The translations under genes were made by a program, and so were the position numbers. From positions 1 to 64,000 of the forward strand of contig NZ_MTPX02000051.1 in the NCBI RefSeq assembly GCF_002154335.2: a DNA stretch of 64,000 bases, written 5' to 3'. Shown here piece by piece: positions 19,425-27,071 of this stretch (the first letter of the stretch is position 1; each line of letters opens with the position of its first letter). The notes below the pieces were generated by a model. It was not told where the DNA came from and searched no databases. It was given only the letters and a program-made list of their open reading frames with translations. This stretch comes from Actinomyces ruminis. GTDB lineage: Bacteria; Actinomycetota; Actinomycetes; Actinomycetales; Actinomycetaceae.

Positions 19425-20353
19425 GTGAATGATGCGGCCATCGGGATGTTCGACTCCGGCGTCGGCGGCCTGACTGTGGCCCGTGCGGTCATCGACCAGT
19501 TGCCCGGCGAACAGGTGCTGTACATCGGTGACACCGCCAACACCCCCTACGGCCCGCGCCCGGTGCAGGAGGTGCGCCGTCTCGCCCTGAGCATCATGGA
19601 CGAGTTGGTCGACTCCGGGGTCAAGATGCTGGTGATCGCCTGCAACACCGCTTCCGCCGCCGTGCTGCACGACGCCCGCAGCCGCTACACCCGTGGCAAG
19701 GGCGTGCCCGTGGTGGAGGTCATCCACCCGGCCGCGCGTGCCGCCGCCCGCGTAACCCGCAACGGGCGCATTGGCCTGATCGCCACCCAGGGCACCGTCG
19801 ACTCCAACGCCTACGCCGATGCGCTGACCGCCGTGCCCGGCGTGCACCTGTTCTCCCAGGCATGCCCGCGGTTCGTGGAACTGGCCGAGCGGGGCATCAC
19901 CACCGGTCCGGAGGTCATGGCCACGGCGGAGGAGTATCTCGCCCCCGTCAAGGGCGCGGACGTCGACACCCTCATTCTCGGTGCACCCACTACCCGCTGC
20001 TGGCCGGCCCCATCTCCTACGTCATGGGTGAGGACGTCACCCTGGTGACCTCCAGCCAGGAGACCGCCAAGGACGTCTACCGCGAGCTCGCCCGCGGCGA
20101 CCTGCTGCGTGCCCCCGATGCTCCCGCCCCCCGCCACGAGTTCCGCGCCACCGGCGACCCGGAGTCCTTCGCGGTGCTGGCGCGCCGCTTCCTCGGCCCC
20201 GAGGTCGGCCGGGTCCGCCGCGTTGAACCGGCCCCGGCCGCCGTCGCCCCGGGATTCGAAGCCGCGCGCCCCGATACCGCCGCGCCGGCCTCGATCCCCG
20301 TCATCCCGTCAGACCCCGCCCTTGTCCCCAATTCGAGCGAGGATCCCGTATGA
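19425..20353 (+). CDS. murI: Glutamate racemase; frameshift at the second catalytic cysteine
   Basis: Cytoplasmic enzyme making D-glutamate for peptidoglycan, 309 residues after repair. [13 protein letters not shown] begins the fold; the first catalytic cysteine is in VIACNTASA and the second in GCTHYPLL. The frame breaks exactly there, near 19982, where CTCGGTGC should read CTCGGGTGC. A Pro/Ala tail of about 50 residues extends past the usual end. The GTG at 19425 is the likelier start; an ATG at 19401 would overlap the upstream gene. Essential in most bacteria, so the break is almost certainly an error. Confidence 0.88.
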
Positions 20354-21150
20354 AGCTAACCATTATCGGCTGCACCGGTTCCATGTCCGGTCCCAACGCC
20401 GTCGCCTCCTCCTACCTGGTGCAGGCCGACGACGCCGCCGGGCGCACCTGGTCGGTCGTGTTCGACCTTGGCCCGGGCGCCATGGGCCAGTTGCTGCGCT
20501 ATCTGGACCCCGCCGAGCTGGACGCCATTGCCATCTCCCACTGCCACGCCGACCACATGGTCGACCTGGTGGGCATGCACGTGTTCCGTCGCTGGAACCC
20601 GGCCGGCCGCCTGGACCCGGTGCTCACGCTCGGTCCGGGAGAGCTGCTGCCGCGCCTGAACGGCGTCGACGGCACACCCGCGCAGGAGACCTACGCCACC
20701 GAATTCTCCTTCCGCACCGTCGCGGCGGGGCAGGGCGTGCAGGTCGGCCCGCTCACCATCACTCCCTTCCCGGCGCTGCACCCGGTAGACGCCTTCGGCT
20801 ATCGGGTGGAGGGGCCGGGGAGCGACGGCCAGCCCGTCAGCCTCGCCTTCACCGGTGACACGGACCTGTGCGAGGGCATCGAGGCGATGGCGGACGGCGT
20901 CGACCTGCTGTTGTCCGAGGCCGCCTTCCTGGAGGGACGCGATGCGGTGCGCGGCATTCACCTGACCGGTCTGCGTGCCGGGGAGCTGGCCGCAGGCACC
21001 TCCGGGCGGGGTGGGCGTCGGCCCGCCGGTCGGCTCGTGCTCACCCACATTCAGCCCTGGACCGACCCGGCCGATCCGGTGGCCGAGGCCGCCGCCGTTT
21101 ACGATGGCCCGCTGGCGGTCGCCGCCTCCGGTGCCTCCTGGGAGCTCTGA
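20350..21150 (+). CDS. MBL-fold metallohydrolase, ribonuclease Z-like
   Basis: Metallo-beta-lactamase-fold hydrolase of 266 residues. The metal site is [11 protein letters not shown] (HxHxDH), with further ligands in [10 protein letters not shown] and VLTHIQPW. It belongs to the group annotated in actinobacteria as cyclic nucleotide-degrading or RNase Z-like enzymes next to murI and rph. The start ATG overlaps the murI stop. The true substrate is uncertain; the neighbouring rph would fit an RNA 3'-processing role. Confidence 0.82.
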   Translation: MKLTIIGCTGSMSGPNAVASSYLVQADDAAGRTWSVVFDLGPGAMGQLLRYLDPAELDAIAISHCHADHMVDLVGMHVFRRWNPAGRLDPVLTLGPGELLPRLNGVDGTPAQETYATEFSFRTVAAGQGVQVGPLTITPFPALHPVDAFGYRVEGPGSDGQPVSLAFTGDTDLCEGIEAMADGVDLLLSEAAFLEGRDAVRGIHLTGLRAGELAAGTSGRGGRRPAGRLVLTHIQPWTDPADPVAEAAAVYDGPLAVAASGASWEL

Positions 21151-21153
21151 ACC

Positions 21154-21687
21154 GTGTCTGAACCGCAGCGAGACGAGACCGCCCGCATCAGCTACACGCC
21201 GCCGGTGCCCGACGGGCCGGATCGTCCCTGGACACGTGGGCGTCGCACCCGCTGGTGGCTGGTGCTGCTGGCCGACACGATTTCGGTGGCGCTGGTTGCC
21301 TGCTTCGGCGCCGCAGCGGCGCACGATCTGGCTCAGGCGCCCGGCCTGCTTGCCTGCGGCGCGATAGCCGTCGTCGTCGCCTGGGTGATCACATGGATGG
21401 TGCGCCGCCCCAACGACCACCTGGAGGTGGGCTGGCCCGACGGCGGCTGGGTGATCGCGCTGACCTGGGCGGCGTGGACGGGCCTGTATGCCTGCGGTGC
21501 TGCCGCCGGCGCAATCCCCGGAGCCGGCGGGGTGGCGTCTTTCGCCGTGATGCTGGCTGCGTTCCTGGTGGTCTTCTGCGGCGGCTGGCGCAGCCTGTAC
21601 GGCTACGTCAAGGCACATGACTCGTTGGTCCCCAAGGGCGTGCAGCGGCGTCTGGACGCCCAATCCCACCGAGACCGGCACCAGTAA
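21154..21687 (+). CDS. Small integral membrane protein, unknown function
   Basis: Protein of 177 residues that I do not recognise. A cytoplasmic Arg-rich start is followed by four hydrophobic stretches (about residues 33-56, 64-86, 100-123, 128-147). The start is GTG, three bases after the preceding stop, so it probably shares that transcript. The final codons and the TAA stop (HRDRHQ-stop) lie within a copy of the GTGCCGGTCTCGG repeat, so the C-terminus may have been set by the repeat. Confidence 0.6.
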   Translation: MSEPQRDETARISYTPPVPDGPDRPWTRGRRTRWWLVLLADTISVALVACFGAAAAHDLAQAPGLLACGAIAVVVAWVITWMVRRPNDHLEVGWPDGGWVIALTWAAWTGLYACGAAAGAIPGAGGVASFAVMLAAFLVVFCGGWRSLYGYVKAHDSLVPKGVQRRLDAQSHRDRHQ

Positions 21688-21710
21688 CGCACCGAAACCG
21701 GTAGAAGTGG
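21669..21710 (-). repeat. GTGCCGGTCTCGG repeat, degenerate copy 2
   Basis: On the plus strand CGAGACCGGCACCAGTAACGC is followed by ACCGAAACCGG. The segment TAACGCACCGAAACCGG matches TAACGCACCCAAACCGG on the opposite strand of 26285-26325 with one difference. It includes the stop codon of the preceding gene. Confidence 0.45.
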
Positions 21711-21716
21711 TCGGCT

Positions 21717-22034
21717 TCAGTCGCCGGCGATCTCTCGCAGCGCGGCGATATGATCGTCAAATGCCTTCAGGCCGCGCGGGGTGAGCGACACCCAGACGAC
21801 ATCCATGGCTCGAACCACGCCGTAGTCGCGATGGCGGCGGATATAGTCCGCCTCCTCCAGCGCCTTGAGCTGTTTTGACAGACTGGCATCGGATAGGCCA
21901 ACGGCGTCACGCAGCGCGGAGAACTTCATCTCGGTGCCCGTCCACACCAGGGCGCCGTCGTTCACGGCCCCGACGGACTTGAGCGTCGCACAGATCCGCA
22001 GGCGGTTCAGCGGGTGGATGACGGGGTCAAGCAC
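21717..22034 (-). CDS. Winged-helix transcriptional regulator (MarR/ArsR-like)
   Basis: Short DNA-binding protein of 105 residues. It opens NRLRICATLKSV, continues FSALRDAVGLSDASLSKQLKALEEADYIRRH (recognition helix and wing), and ends TPRGLKAFDDHIAALREIAG. This is the transcriptional regulator type (DUF/wHTH_27-like) often paired with small membrane proteins. The GTG at 22034 was chosen because it overlaps the upstream gene's stop by eight bases. The operator-like palindromes upstream of the operon are a plausible autoregulatory site. Confidence 0.75.
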   Translation of the reverse strand: MLDPVIHPLNRLRICATLKSVGAVNDGALVWTGTEMKFSALRDAVGLSDASLSKQLKALEEADYIRRHRDYGVVRAMDVVWVSLTPRGLKAFDDHIAALREIAGD

Positions 22035-22473
22035 GACTGCCCTCCGGCCAGACCACTGCCGCGCAGTACCAGGCGTGCGCGGTGGCGAGCAGCGTGAGCA
22101 CGCCGACCAGCACCGGATGTATGGAGGCCCCCTGGAAGACGGCGCCTGCAACGAACGCCCACACGGTTAGGCTGTTGCGCTTCCACCACTGCCGGTCGGT
22201 GCCGATGAGGTCGTTCCGGGTACGGACCCCGGGACGGAAGAGCCGGTTCCGCAGCAGTACATGTATGAGCGCGAGTGCGGCGAGAGCGCCGAGCAGCACC
22301 CAGTAGTGCTCGGCGAGCAGTGCGCCGACCGAGGTCCCGAAGGCGACGGCGAAAACCGCGACGGCCCACGTTGCCGGGCGCCATCGCGCGGCCGTTTGCT
22401 CGACGGCGTCGACGTCGCGCAGATGAGTGCGTGCCTCGTCAGGGGACATGGCTGATGATGGGGAGGGTGACAC
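22027..22473 (-). CDS. Small membrane protein co-transcribed with the regulator
   Basis: Protein of 148 residues with four hydrophobic segments: about residues 33-50 and 54-72 as one hairpin, then 100-120 and 121-140. A cytoplasmic stretch with RTRNDLIGTDRQWWKRNS lies between. It starts at GTG 22473 after GAGGTG. The pair (membrane protein then MarR-like regulator) is a common small-operon form in actinobacteria. No function can be assigned. Confidence 0.62.
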   Translation of the reverse strand: MSPSPSSAMSPDEARTHLRDVDAVEQTAARWRPATWAVAVFAVAFGTSVGALLAEHYWVLLGALAALALIHVLLRNRLFRPGVRTRNDLIGTDRQWWKRNSLTVWAFVAGAVFQGASIHPVLVGVLTLLATAHAWYCAAVVWPEGSRA

Positions 22474-22496
22474 CGCTACACCTCACTTTCTGACGT

Positions 22497-22529
22497 GGAA
22501 AGTATCATGTTTTCCGCGTTGGAAATCAA
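22497..22529 (-). promoter_or_regulatory. Promoter with overlapping TTTCC/GGAAA operators
   Basis: On the minus strand TTGATT (22529-22524) and GATACT (22506-22501) are spaced by 17 bases. Two inverted repeats overlap it: TTTCC-gcgtt-GGAAA (22511-22525), and GGAAA with TTTCC around 22497-22515. The latter share half-sites, as expected for a dimeric regulator binding over the promoter of the two-gene operon. Confidence 0.55.
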
Positions 22530-22556
22530 GAGGTGCTGCGATGATGGATCGGTGGG

Positions 22557-23267
22557 TTAGGCGAGCAGGTCGCGCAGGGCAGGAGCCAAGGCGCGCAGCG
22601 CCTGGCCCCGGTGGGAGATGGCGTTCTTCTCCGCCGCGCTCATCTGCGCCGTAGTCCGCCCGGCGGCACCGGGGGCATCCTCCTGAATTGGCACGAAGAT
22701 CGGGTCGTACCCGAAGCCGCCCGCGCCAACCGGCGCGTGCAGCAGCCGGCCAACCATGGAGCGCTCCACCACCGTCACCGTCTCCGACTCGGCTTCCCTC
22801 CCCGGTACCACCAGCACCGCGGCACAGGTGAAGCGCGCCGTGCGGTGCGGGTCGGTTACGTCGGCGAGCTGCCCCAGCAGCAACTGCAGGTTGGCCTCGT
22901 CGTCGCCGTGTCGGCCCGACCAGCGGGCCGAGAAGATGCCCGGTGCGCCGCCGAGCACGTCCACGCACAGCCCGGAGTCGTCGGCAACCGCCGGCAGCCC
23001 GGTCGCCCGAGCCAGCGCGCGCGCCTTGAGGGTGGCATTGTCCGCAAAGGTCAGCCCGTCCTCCACCGGCTCGGGGGCGCCGAGGCCGGCCGAGGAGATG
23101 ATCTGCTCGGCCGCCAGCCCATCCACCAGCGGCGCCAGGATCGCGCGCAGCTCGGCCAGCTTGCCGGGATTGTGGCTGGCCAGTACCAGCCGGGCACCTG
23201 CGGGCACGGCAACCGAGCCGTCTGCCGACGGCGCCGCGGTGCCGTGCTGCTCGGGCTCAGGCGCCAC
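22557..23267 (-). CDS. rdgB: XTP/dITP pyrophosphatase (HAM1/RdgB)
   Basis: House-cleaning nucleotide pyrophosphatase of 236 residues that removes ITP and XTP from the pool. The substrate loop is VLASHNPGKLAELRAIL. Then come the metal-binding EDGLTFADNATLKARA, the signature VADDSGLCVDVLGGAPGIFSAR and GFGYDPIFVP near the C-terminus, ending SHRGQALRAL. The GTG at 23267 follows GAGGAGG inside the end of rph, two bases after its stop. The frame is intact. Confidence 0.93.
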   Translation of the reverse strand: MAPEPEQHGTAAPSADGSVAVPAGARLVLASHNPGKLAELRAILAPLVDGLAAEQIISSAGLGAPEPVEDGLTFADNATLKARALARATGLPAVADDSGLCVDVLGGAPGIFSARWSGRHGDDEANLQLLLGQLADVTDPHRTARFTCAAVLVVPGREAESETVTVVERSMVGRLLHAPVGAGGFGYDPIFVPIQEDAPGAAGRTTAQMSAAEKNAISHRGQALRALAPALRDLLA

Positions 23268-23269
23268 CG

Positions 23270-24091
23270 TCAGACCTCCTCGACGCCGGCGGCTTCGGCG
23301 GGGGACCCCGCGCCCAGGTCGCGCGCGACACGGTGAAGGGGACGTCGTCGGGACCGGCCAATACCCGGGCCTGCAACGCGGCCAGCTCGGCGTTGCCCTT
23401 GGTGGCCAGATCGAGCAGGGCGCGAGCTCGGCGCGGTCGAAGGGGGCGGTGCTCCGCGGTTCCCTGCACCTCGATGAAGCGCCGGCGCCGGTCTGGACCA
23501 CATTCATGTCGGTCTGGGCGCGCACGTCCTCCTCATAGGGCAGATCGAGCAGGGGACGCCATCGATGATCCCCACGGACACCGCGGAGACGGAGTCGGCG
23601 ATCACCGGCTGGCCGACGCGGGGCTTGACGTAACCGCGGCGCGTGCCCCAAGCGACGGCGTCGGCCAGCGCCACGTAGGCGCCGGTGACGGCGGCGGTGC
23701 GGGTGCCGCCGTCGGCCTGGAGCACGTCGCAGTCCAGGGTGATCGTGTTCTCGCCCAGCGCGGCCACGTCCACCACACCGCGCAGGGAGCGGCCGATCAA
23801 CCGCGAGATTTCGTGGGTGCGGCCGCCGATCTTGCCGCGCACGGATTCGCGTCCCGAGCGCTCGGAGCCGGCGCGCGGCAGCATCGCGTATTCGGCCGTG
23901 ACCCAGCCCTCGCCGCCGCCCTTGCGCCAGCGCGGCACGCCCTCGACGAAGGAGGCGACGCACAGCACGCGCGTGCGGCCGAATTCGACGAGGACCGAGC
24001 CTTCGCCGTTGACCTGCCAGTTGCGGGTGATGGAGATGGGGCGCAGCTCGCCGGGGGAGCGGCCGTCCTTACGGGTCTTGGTATCAGTCAC
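23270..24091 (-). CDS. rph: Ribonuclease PH; several frameshifts in the C-terminal third
   Basis: Phosphorolytic 3'-5' exoribonuclease that trims tRNA 3' ends, about 274 residues after repair. [41 protein letters not shown] and [24 protein letters not shown] are in frame. Downstream the frame changes near 23563 (GTCCCCTG, one C missing), 23487 (GGCGCTTC for GGCCGCTTC) and 23309 (a G missing in a G run). Two compensating shifts lie near 23440 and 23425, one of which would be an inserted rather than lost base. The restored end is [11 protein letters not shown] at 23270. GTG at 24091 is the start. Confidence 0.85.
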
Positions 24092-24138
24092 GCGGCCCAG
24101 GGTACCCGGGGCCGCAGGGAGGGCCGCTGGGCAGTCAG

Positions 24139-24220
24139 TGCGCGAGAAGGGACTCGAACCCTCACGCCCGAAGGCACCAGAACCTAAATCTGGGGCGTCT
24201 ACCAATTCCGCCACTCGCGC
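24139..24220 (-). tRNA. tRNA-Leu (anticodon UAG)
   Basis: On the minus strand the acceptor arm GCGCGAG pairs with CTCGCGC, with A as discriminator. The anticodon stem CCAGA/TCTGG holds the loop TTTAGGT, giving anticodon TAG. A long variable arm (GCCTTCGGGC) and the T-loop TTCGAGT are present, as for a class II tRNA. CCA is not encoded. Confidence 0.95.
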
Positions 24221-24446
24221 TTGCGGCCGTATGTGGCCGAACGTGCTGGCACCGCGCGGTGACAGCCGGCATGTTCGGCCGCCGGCCGGGCACAGCCTAG
24301 CAGTGGCCGGGAGCTGCCGGGGACACCCGCCCGCCGAGAGGGCTGGCGCACCGTCGCCGCCATCGGCCCGCGCCCGCAGCCGGTGACGCCCATCCGCGGC
24401 GGGTGTGAGTGTGGCGCTGAAACATGCCGCGGCCTAGAGTTTTGAC

Positions 24447-25571
24447 ATGGCGTCGAACAATTCCTCCCGCACGACCGACCAACTGCCCGCCGTCCCCGTT
24501 CCCATCCTCGAGGCCCTGGCCGACGCCGGTGCCTCCTTCGACCTGGCCGCTGCCGTCCCCGAGCCGCAGGACGCGCCCGCCCTGCGCTGGGGCATTCTCG
24601 GCGCGGGCGGCATCGCCTCCACCTTCGCCACCGATGTGCCCGCCTTCTCCTCGGGGCGGATCGTCGCCGTCGGCAGCCGCGACCGGGCTCGCGCACAGGC
24701 CTTCATCGACGCCCATCCCGACGCCGGCGGGGGACAAGCGGTACACGCGCACGGCTCCTACGAAGCACTCGTCAGTGACCCGGACGTGGACGCCGTCTAC
24801 ATCGCCACCCCGCACAACTTCCACTGCGAGCAGGCGCTGTTGGCGCTGGAGGCCGGCAAACCCGTCCTGGTGGAGAAGTCCTTCACCCGCAACGCCGCCG
24901 AGGCGCGTCGGGTCTTCGACGCCGCCCGGGCGGCGAACCTGTTCGCCATGGAGGCCATGTGGACGCGCTTCCTGCCCGGACAGGTGCTGCTGCGGGCGCT
25001 GGCGGGCAGCGGCGCGCTGGGGGAGCTGCGCTACGTGCGTGCCGAGCACCTCCAGTCGCTGGAGCACGTCGCCCGGTTGAATCGTCTCGAGCTGGCCGGT
25101 GGCGCGCTGCTCGACCTGGGGGTGTATTCGGTCAGCTTCGTGCACTCGCTGCTGGGAGCACCGACGGCGCTGACGGCGGTCGGGCGCCTGTCCGAGACGG
25201 GCGTGGACCTGGATGAATCGGTTTCCATGGCCTACCCGCACGCGCTGGCGGTGGCCGTCTCGAGCATGTCCGCCGCCTCGGAGACCGCCGGTGAGGTGGT
25301 CGGCACCCGCGGCGGGGTGGTGTTGCCGACGCAGTTCTACCGGCCGACGCGCCTGGAAGTCATCCTGGGGGAGCGCCCCGGCGGAGCGCAGCGCTACGAG
25401 TGGGACGCCACCGTGCCCGGGGGTTTCCAGTTCGAGGCCGCCGAGGTCGCCCGCTGTATCGCCGCGGGCAGAACCGAGTCGCAGACCATGCCGTGGAGCG
25501 AGACACTGGCGGTGCTGGAGACCATGGATGAGGTGCGCCGTCGGCTCGGCGTGACCTACCCCGGGGAGTAA
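24447..25571 (+). CDS. Gfo/Idh/MocA-family oxidoreductase
   Basis: NAD(P)-dependent dehydrogenase of 374 residues. After a 45-residue leader, the Rossmann motif is WGILGAGGIASTFA. YIATPHNFHCEQALLALEAGKPVLVEKSF contains the EKP-like catalytic lysine region, here as VEKSF. The C-terminal alpha/beta domain has GGALLDLGVYSV. Substrates in this family are sugars or inositols; this subgroup resembles dihydrodiol dehydrogenase-like members. It lies between tRNA-Leu and bcp and has no obvious partner. Confidence 0.85.
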   Translation: MASNNSSRTTDQLPAVPVPILEALADAGASFDLAAAVPEPQDAPALRWGILGAGGIASTFATDVPAFSSGRIVAVGSRDRARAQAFIDAHPDAGGGQAVHAHGSYEALVSDPDVDAVYIATPHNFHCEQALLALEAGKPVLVEKSFTRNAAEARRVFDAARAANLFAMEAMWTRFLPGQVLLRALAGSGALGELRYVRAEHLQSLEHVARLNRLELAGGALLDLGVYSVSFVHSLLGAPTALTAVGRLSETGVDLDESVSMAYPHALAVAVSSMSAASETAGEVVGTRGGVVLPTQFYRPTRLEVILGERPGGAQRYEWDATVPGGFQFEAAEVARCIAAGRTESQTMPWSETLAVLETMDEVRRRLGVTYPGE

Positions 25572-25589
25572 CCGGCGGCAGTTGGGCAC

Positions 25590-26069
25590 TCAGTCGTCCA
25601 GGCCGAGTGCGCGACGCAGGCGGTCGACGTGGCCGGTGGCGCGCACGTTGTAGCGGGCCAGGGCGACGTCGCCGTCGGAGTCCACCACCACGGTCGAGCG
25701 GATTACGCCGGTGGTGGTGCGCCCATAGTTCTTCTTCTGCCCCCATGCGCCCCAGGCCTCCATCACGGCGTGGTCGGGGTCGGAAAGCAGTGGGAAGGGC
25801 AGAGACTGCTTGTCGGCGAAGCGGGCCTGTGCGGCGGGCGGGTCGGGGGAGATGCCGACGACGGCGTAGCCGGCGCGCTTCCAGCCCTCCAGCGAGTCGC
25901 GGAAGTCGCAGGCCTCCTTGGTGCAGCCGGGGGTGCCGGCGCGCGGGTAGAAGTAGACGACCACCCCGTGCTCTGCGCCGGCGCGCAGGGCGGTCAAGGA
26001 GACCGGGGTGCCGGATTGGTCGGGGAGCGTGAAGTCTGGGGCGGTGTCGCCGACGGATAGCTGAGGCAC
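25590..26069 (-). CDS. bcp: Thiol peroxidase / peroxiredoxin, Bcp type
   Basis: Peroxiredoxin of 159 residues reducing hydroperoxides. The N-terminus VGDTAPDFTLPDQSG leads to the peroxidatic cysteine in YPRAGTPGCTKEACDF. The second cysteine of that motif, five residues later, is the resolving one in this class. ISPDPPAAQARFADK and FPLLSDPD follow. It starts at GTG 26069, with AGGAGA ten bases upstream. It is convergent with the oxidoreductase, 18 bases between stops. Confidence 0.92.
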   Translation of the reverse strand: MPQLSVGDTAPDFTLPDQSGTPVSLTALRAGAEHGVVVYFYPRAGTPGCTKEACDFRDSLEGWKRAGYAVVGISPDPPAAQARFADKQSLPFPLLSDPDHAVMEAWGAWGQKKNYGRTTTGVIRSTVVVDSDGDVALARYNVRATGHVDRLRRALGLDD

Positions 26070-26145
26070 GGCGTTCTCCTGTTGCCTGCGGAGTTGGGGC
26101 TGACCCCGCAAATGTAGTCCGGTGCCGGCGCGGCGGGCATGACGA

Positions 26146-26177
26146 GGGCCGCCACCGCAGTGTCGCGGTGGCGGCCC
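26146..26177. terminator. Perfect 13-pair hairpin upstream of bcp
   Basis: GGGCCGCCACCGC (26146-26158) pairs perfectly with 26165-26177 across a six-base loop. There is no T-tract on either side. It lies between the small gene at 26360-26524 and bcp, both on the minus strand, so it may end the small transcript or attenuate bcp. Confidence 0.45.
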
Positions 26178-26261
26178 AGGCGTATTCAACGCATACCCGA
26201 CGGCGTCCGAGGCCTCACGCCGAGTCGAACGCCGCCGGTCCTTTGGGCCGGCCCGGTGTTG

Positions 26262-26332
26262 TCACAAGTGCCGGTCTCGGCACGTGATTAGTGCCGGTTT
26301 GGGTGCGTTAGTAGTTCCGGTTTCGCGGGACT
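26262..26332 (+). repeat. GTGCCGGTCTCGGCACGT repeat, copy 3 with internal iterations
   Basis: Three imperfect units follow each other: AGTGCCGGTCTCGGCACGTG (26267), AGTGCCGGTTTGGGTGCGTT (26290) and AGTAGTTCCGGTTTCGCGGG (26310). The first shares 15 consecutive bases with the copy at 10731-10767. It lies in the gap between bcp and the 54-codon gene. Confidence 0.6.
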
Positions 26333-26359
26333 GGCGGCCCGGCCTGTCCGTGGGACGGC

Positions 26360-26524
26360 TCAGGCGGCGAGTGCCAGTGCGTCCTGCGCGGCCTGCAACC
26401 GCTCCAGTGCGCGCTCCAGGCGCGACGGCGAGGCGGTCTCGCCCAGCGACGCCAGTTCGGCACGGGCGGCGGCGAGCTCGCGCTCGGCCGCGGCGCGGGT
26501 GTTGTTGGAGTTGATCAGGTGCAT
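26360..26524 (-). CDS. Small coiled-coil protein, 54 residues
   Basis: Small open frame beginning MHLINSNNTRAAAERELAAA and ending ALALAA at a TGA. The ribosome site GGAAGGAAGAG abuts its ATG, which is a strong argument for translation. The rest is Ala/Glu/Arg/Leu-rich with a heptad-like pattern, so a single amphipathic helix or short coiled coil is expected. No signal peptide or membrane segment is visible. I do not recognise the family. Confidence 0.55.
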   Translation of the reverse strand: MHLINSNNTRAAAERELAAARAELASLGETASPSRLERALERLQAAQDALALAA

Positions 26525-26866
26525 CTCTTCCTTCCCTTCATAGCCCCTGCGGGCCCCTCTGTGCCGGGCGGATTGCAGGTGGCTCCTGCGACCCGGCGTG
26601 GTGTAGTGGTCTGTGCGACTCGCGGAAATTGCGCGTCAGCGCTACGACTTCCGCTTGGTCCGTGGTCGACGGACTTGCGCTCTCGCCGGCGGTGTGTGCC
26701 GCCTGAGGAGGCTTGTCTGTCGGCCGACGCATAAGCAACACCGAAAGCGGCGATGGGTATTCCCGCGCCCGGAGGGCGGAGTGGTAAGAACCGCGGGGAT
26801 CGTCTCGGTGGCGGGAACGATGCTCACCGGATCCGGTGCGGCGCCGCAGCTGTGTGCTGCTCTGCG
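26525..26866. other. Intergenic region without a supported gene
   Basis: Between the small gene and tRNA-Lys. Open frames here run into the tRNA and lack ribosome sites. I see no repeat or convincing hairpin. It must hold the promoter of the small gene. Confidence 0.5.
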
Positions 26867-26943
26867 TGGTACCCCCTCAGGGACTCGAACCCTGGACACC
26901 CTGATTAAGAGTCAGGTGCTCTAACCAACTGAGCTAAGGAGGC
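26867..26943 (-). tRNA. tRNA-Lys (anticodon CUU)
   Basis: Minus strand: acceptor GCCTCCT pairs with AGGGGGT (with G-U pairs at 1-72 and 4-69). The anticodon stem CCTGA/TCAGG holds CTCTTAA, giving anticodon CTT. T-arm CAGGG-TTCGAGT-CCCTG. Discriminator A is followed by an encoded CCA (26869-26867). Confidence 0.95.
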
Positions 26944-27071
26944 CTAGTCGGTCAGGCGCTTCCGCCTGGCGACGAGGAAGACTCTACGCGTCCGGGGCTG
27001 CCGAGTCCAACTGGAAAGGCTGAAAACGCCGTTGTGTGCGTGAAGTCTCAGGGGTGTCGGTTGCGTCTCGG

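Noticed and set aside
24139-26943. Short reading frames across the tRNA-Leu and tRNA-Lys genes
   Set aside because: They are translations of tRNA sequence (for example the TRTL and GTRTLD peptides often seen in such spurious frames).
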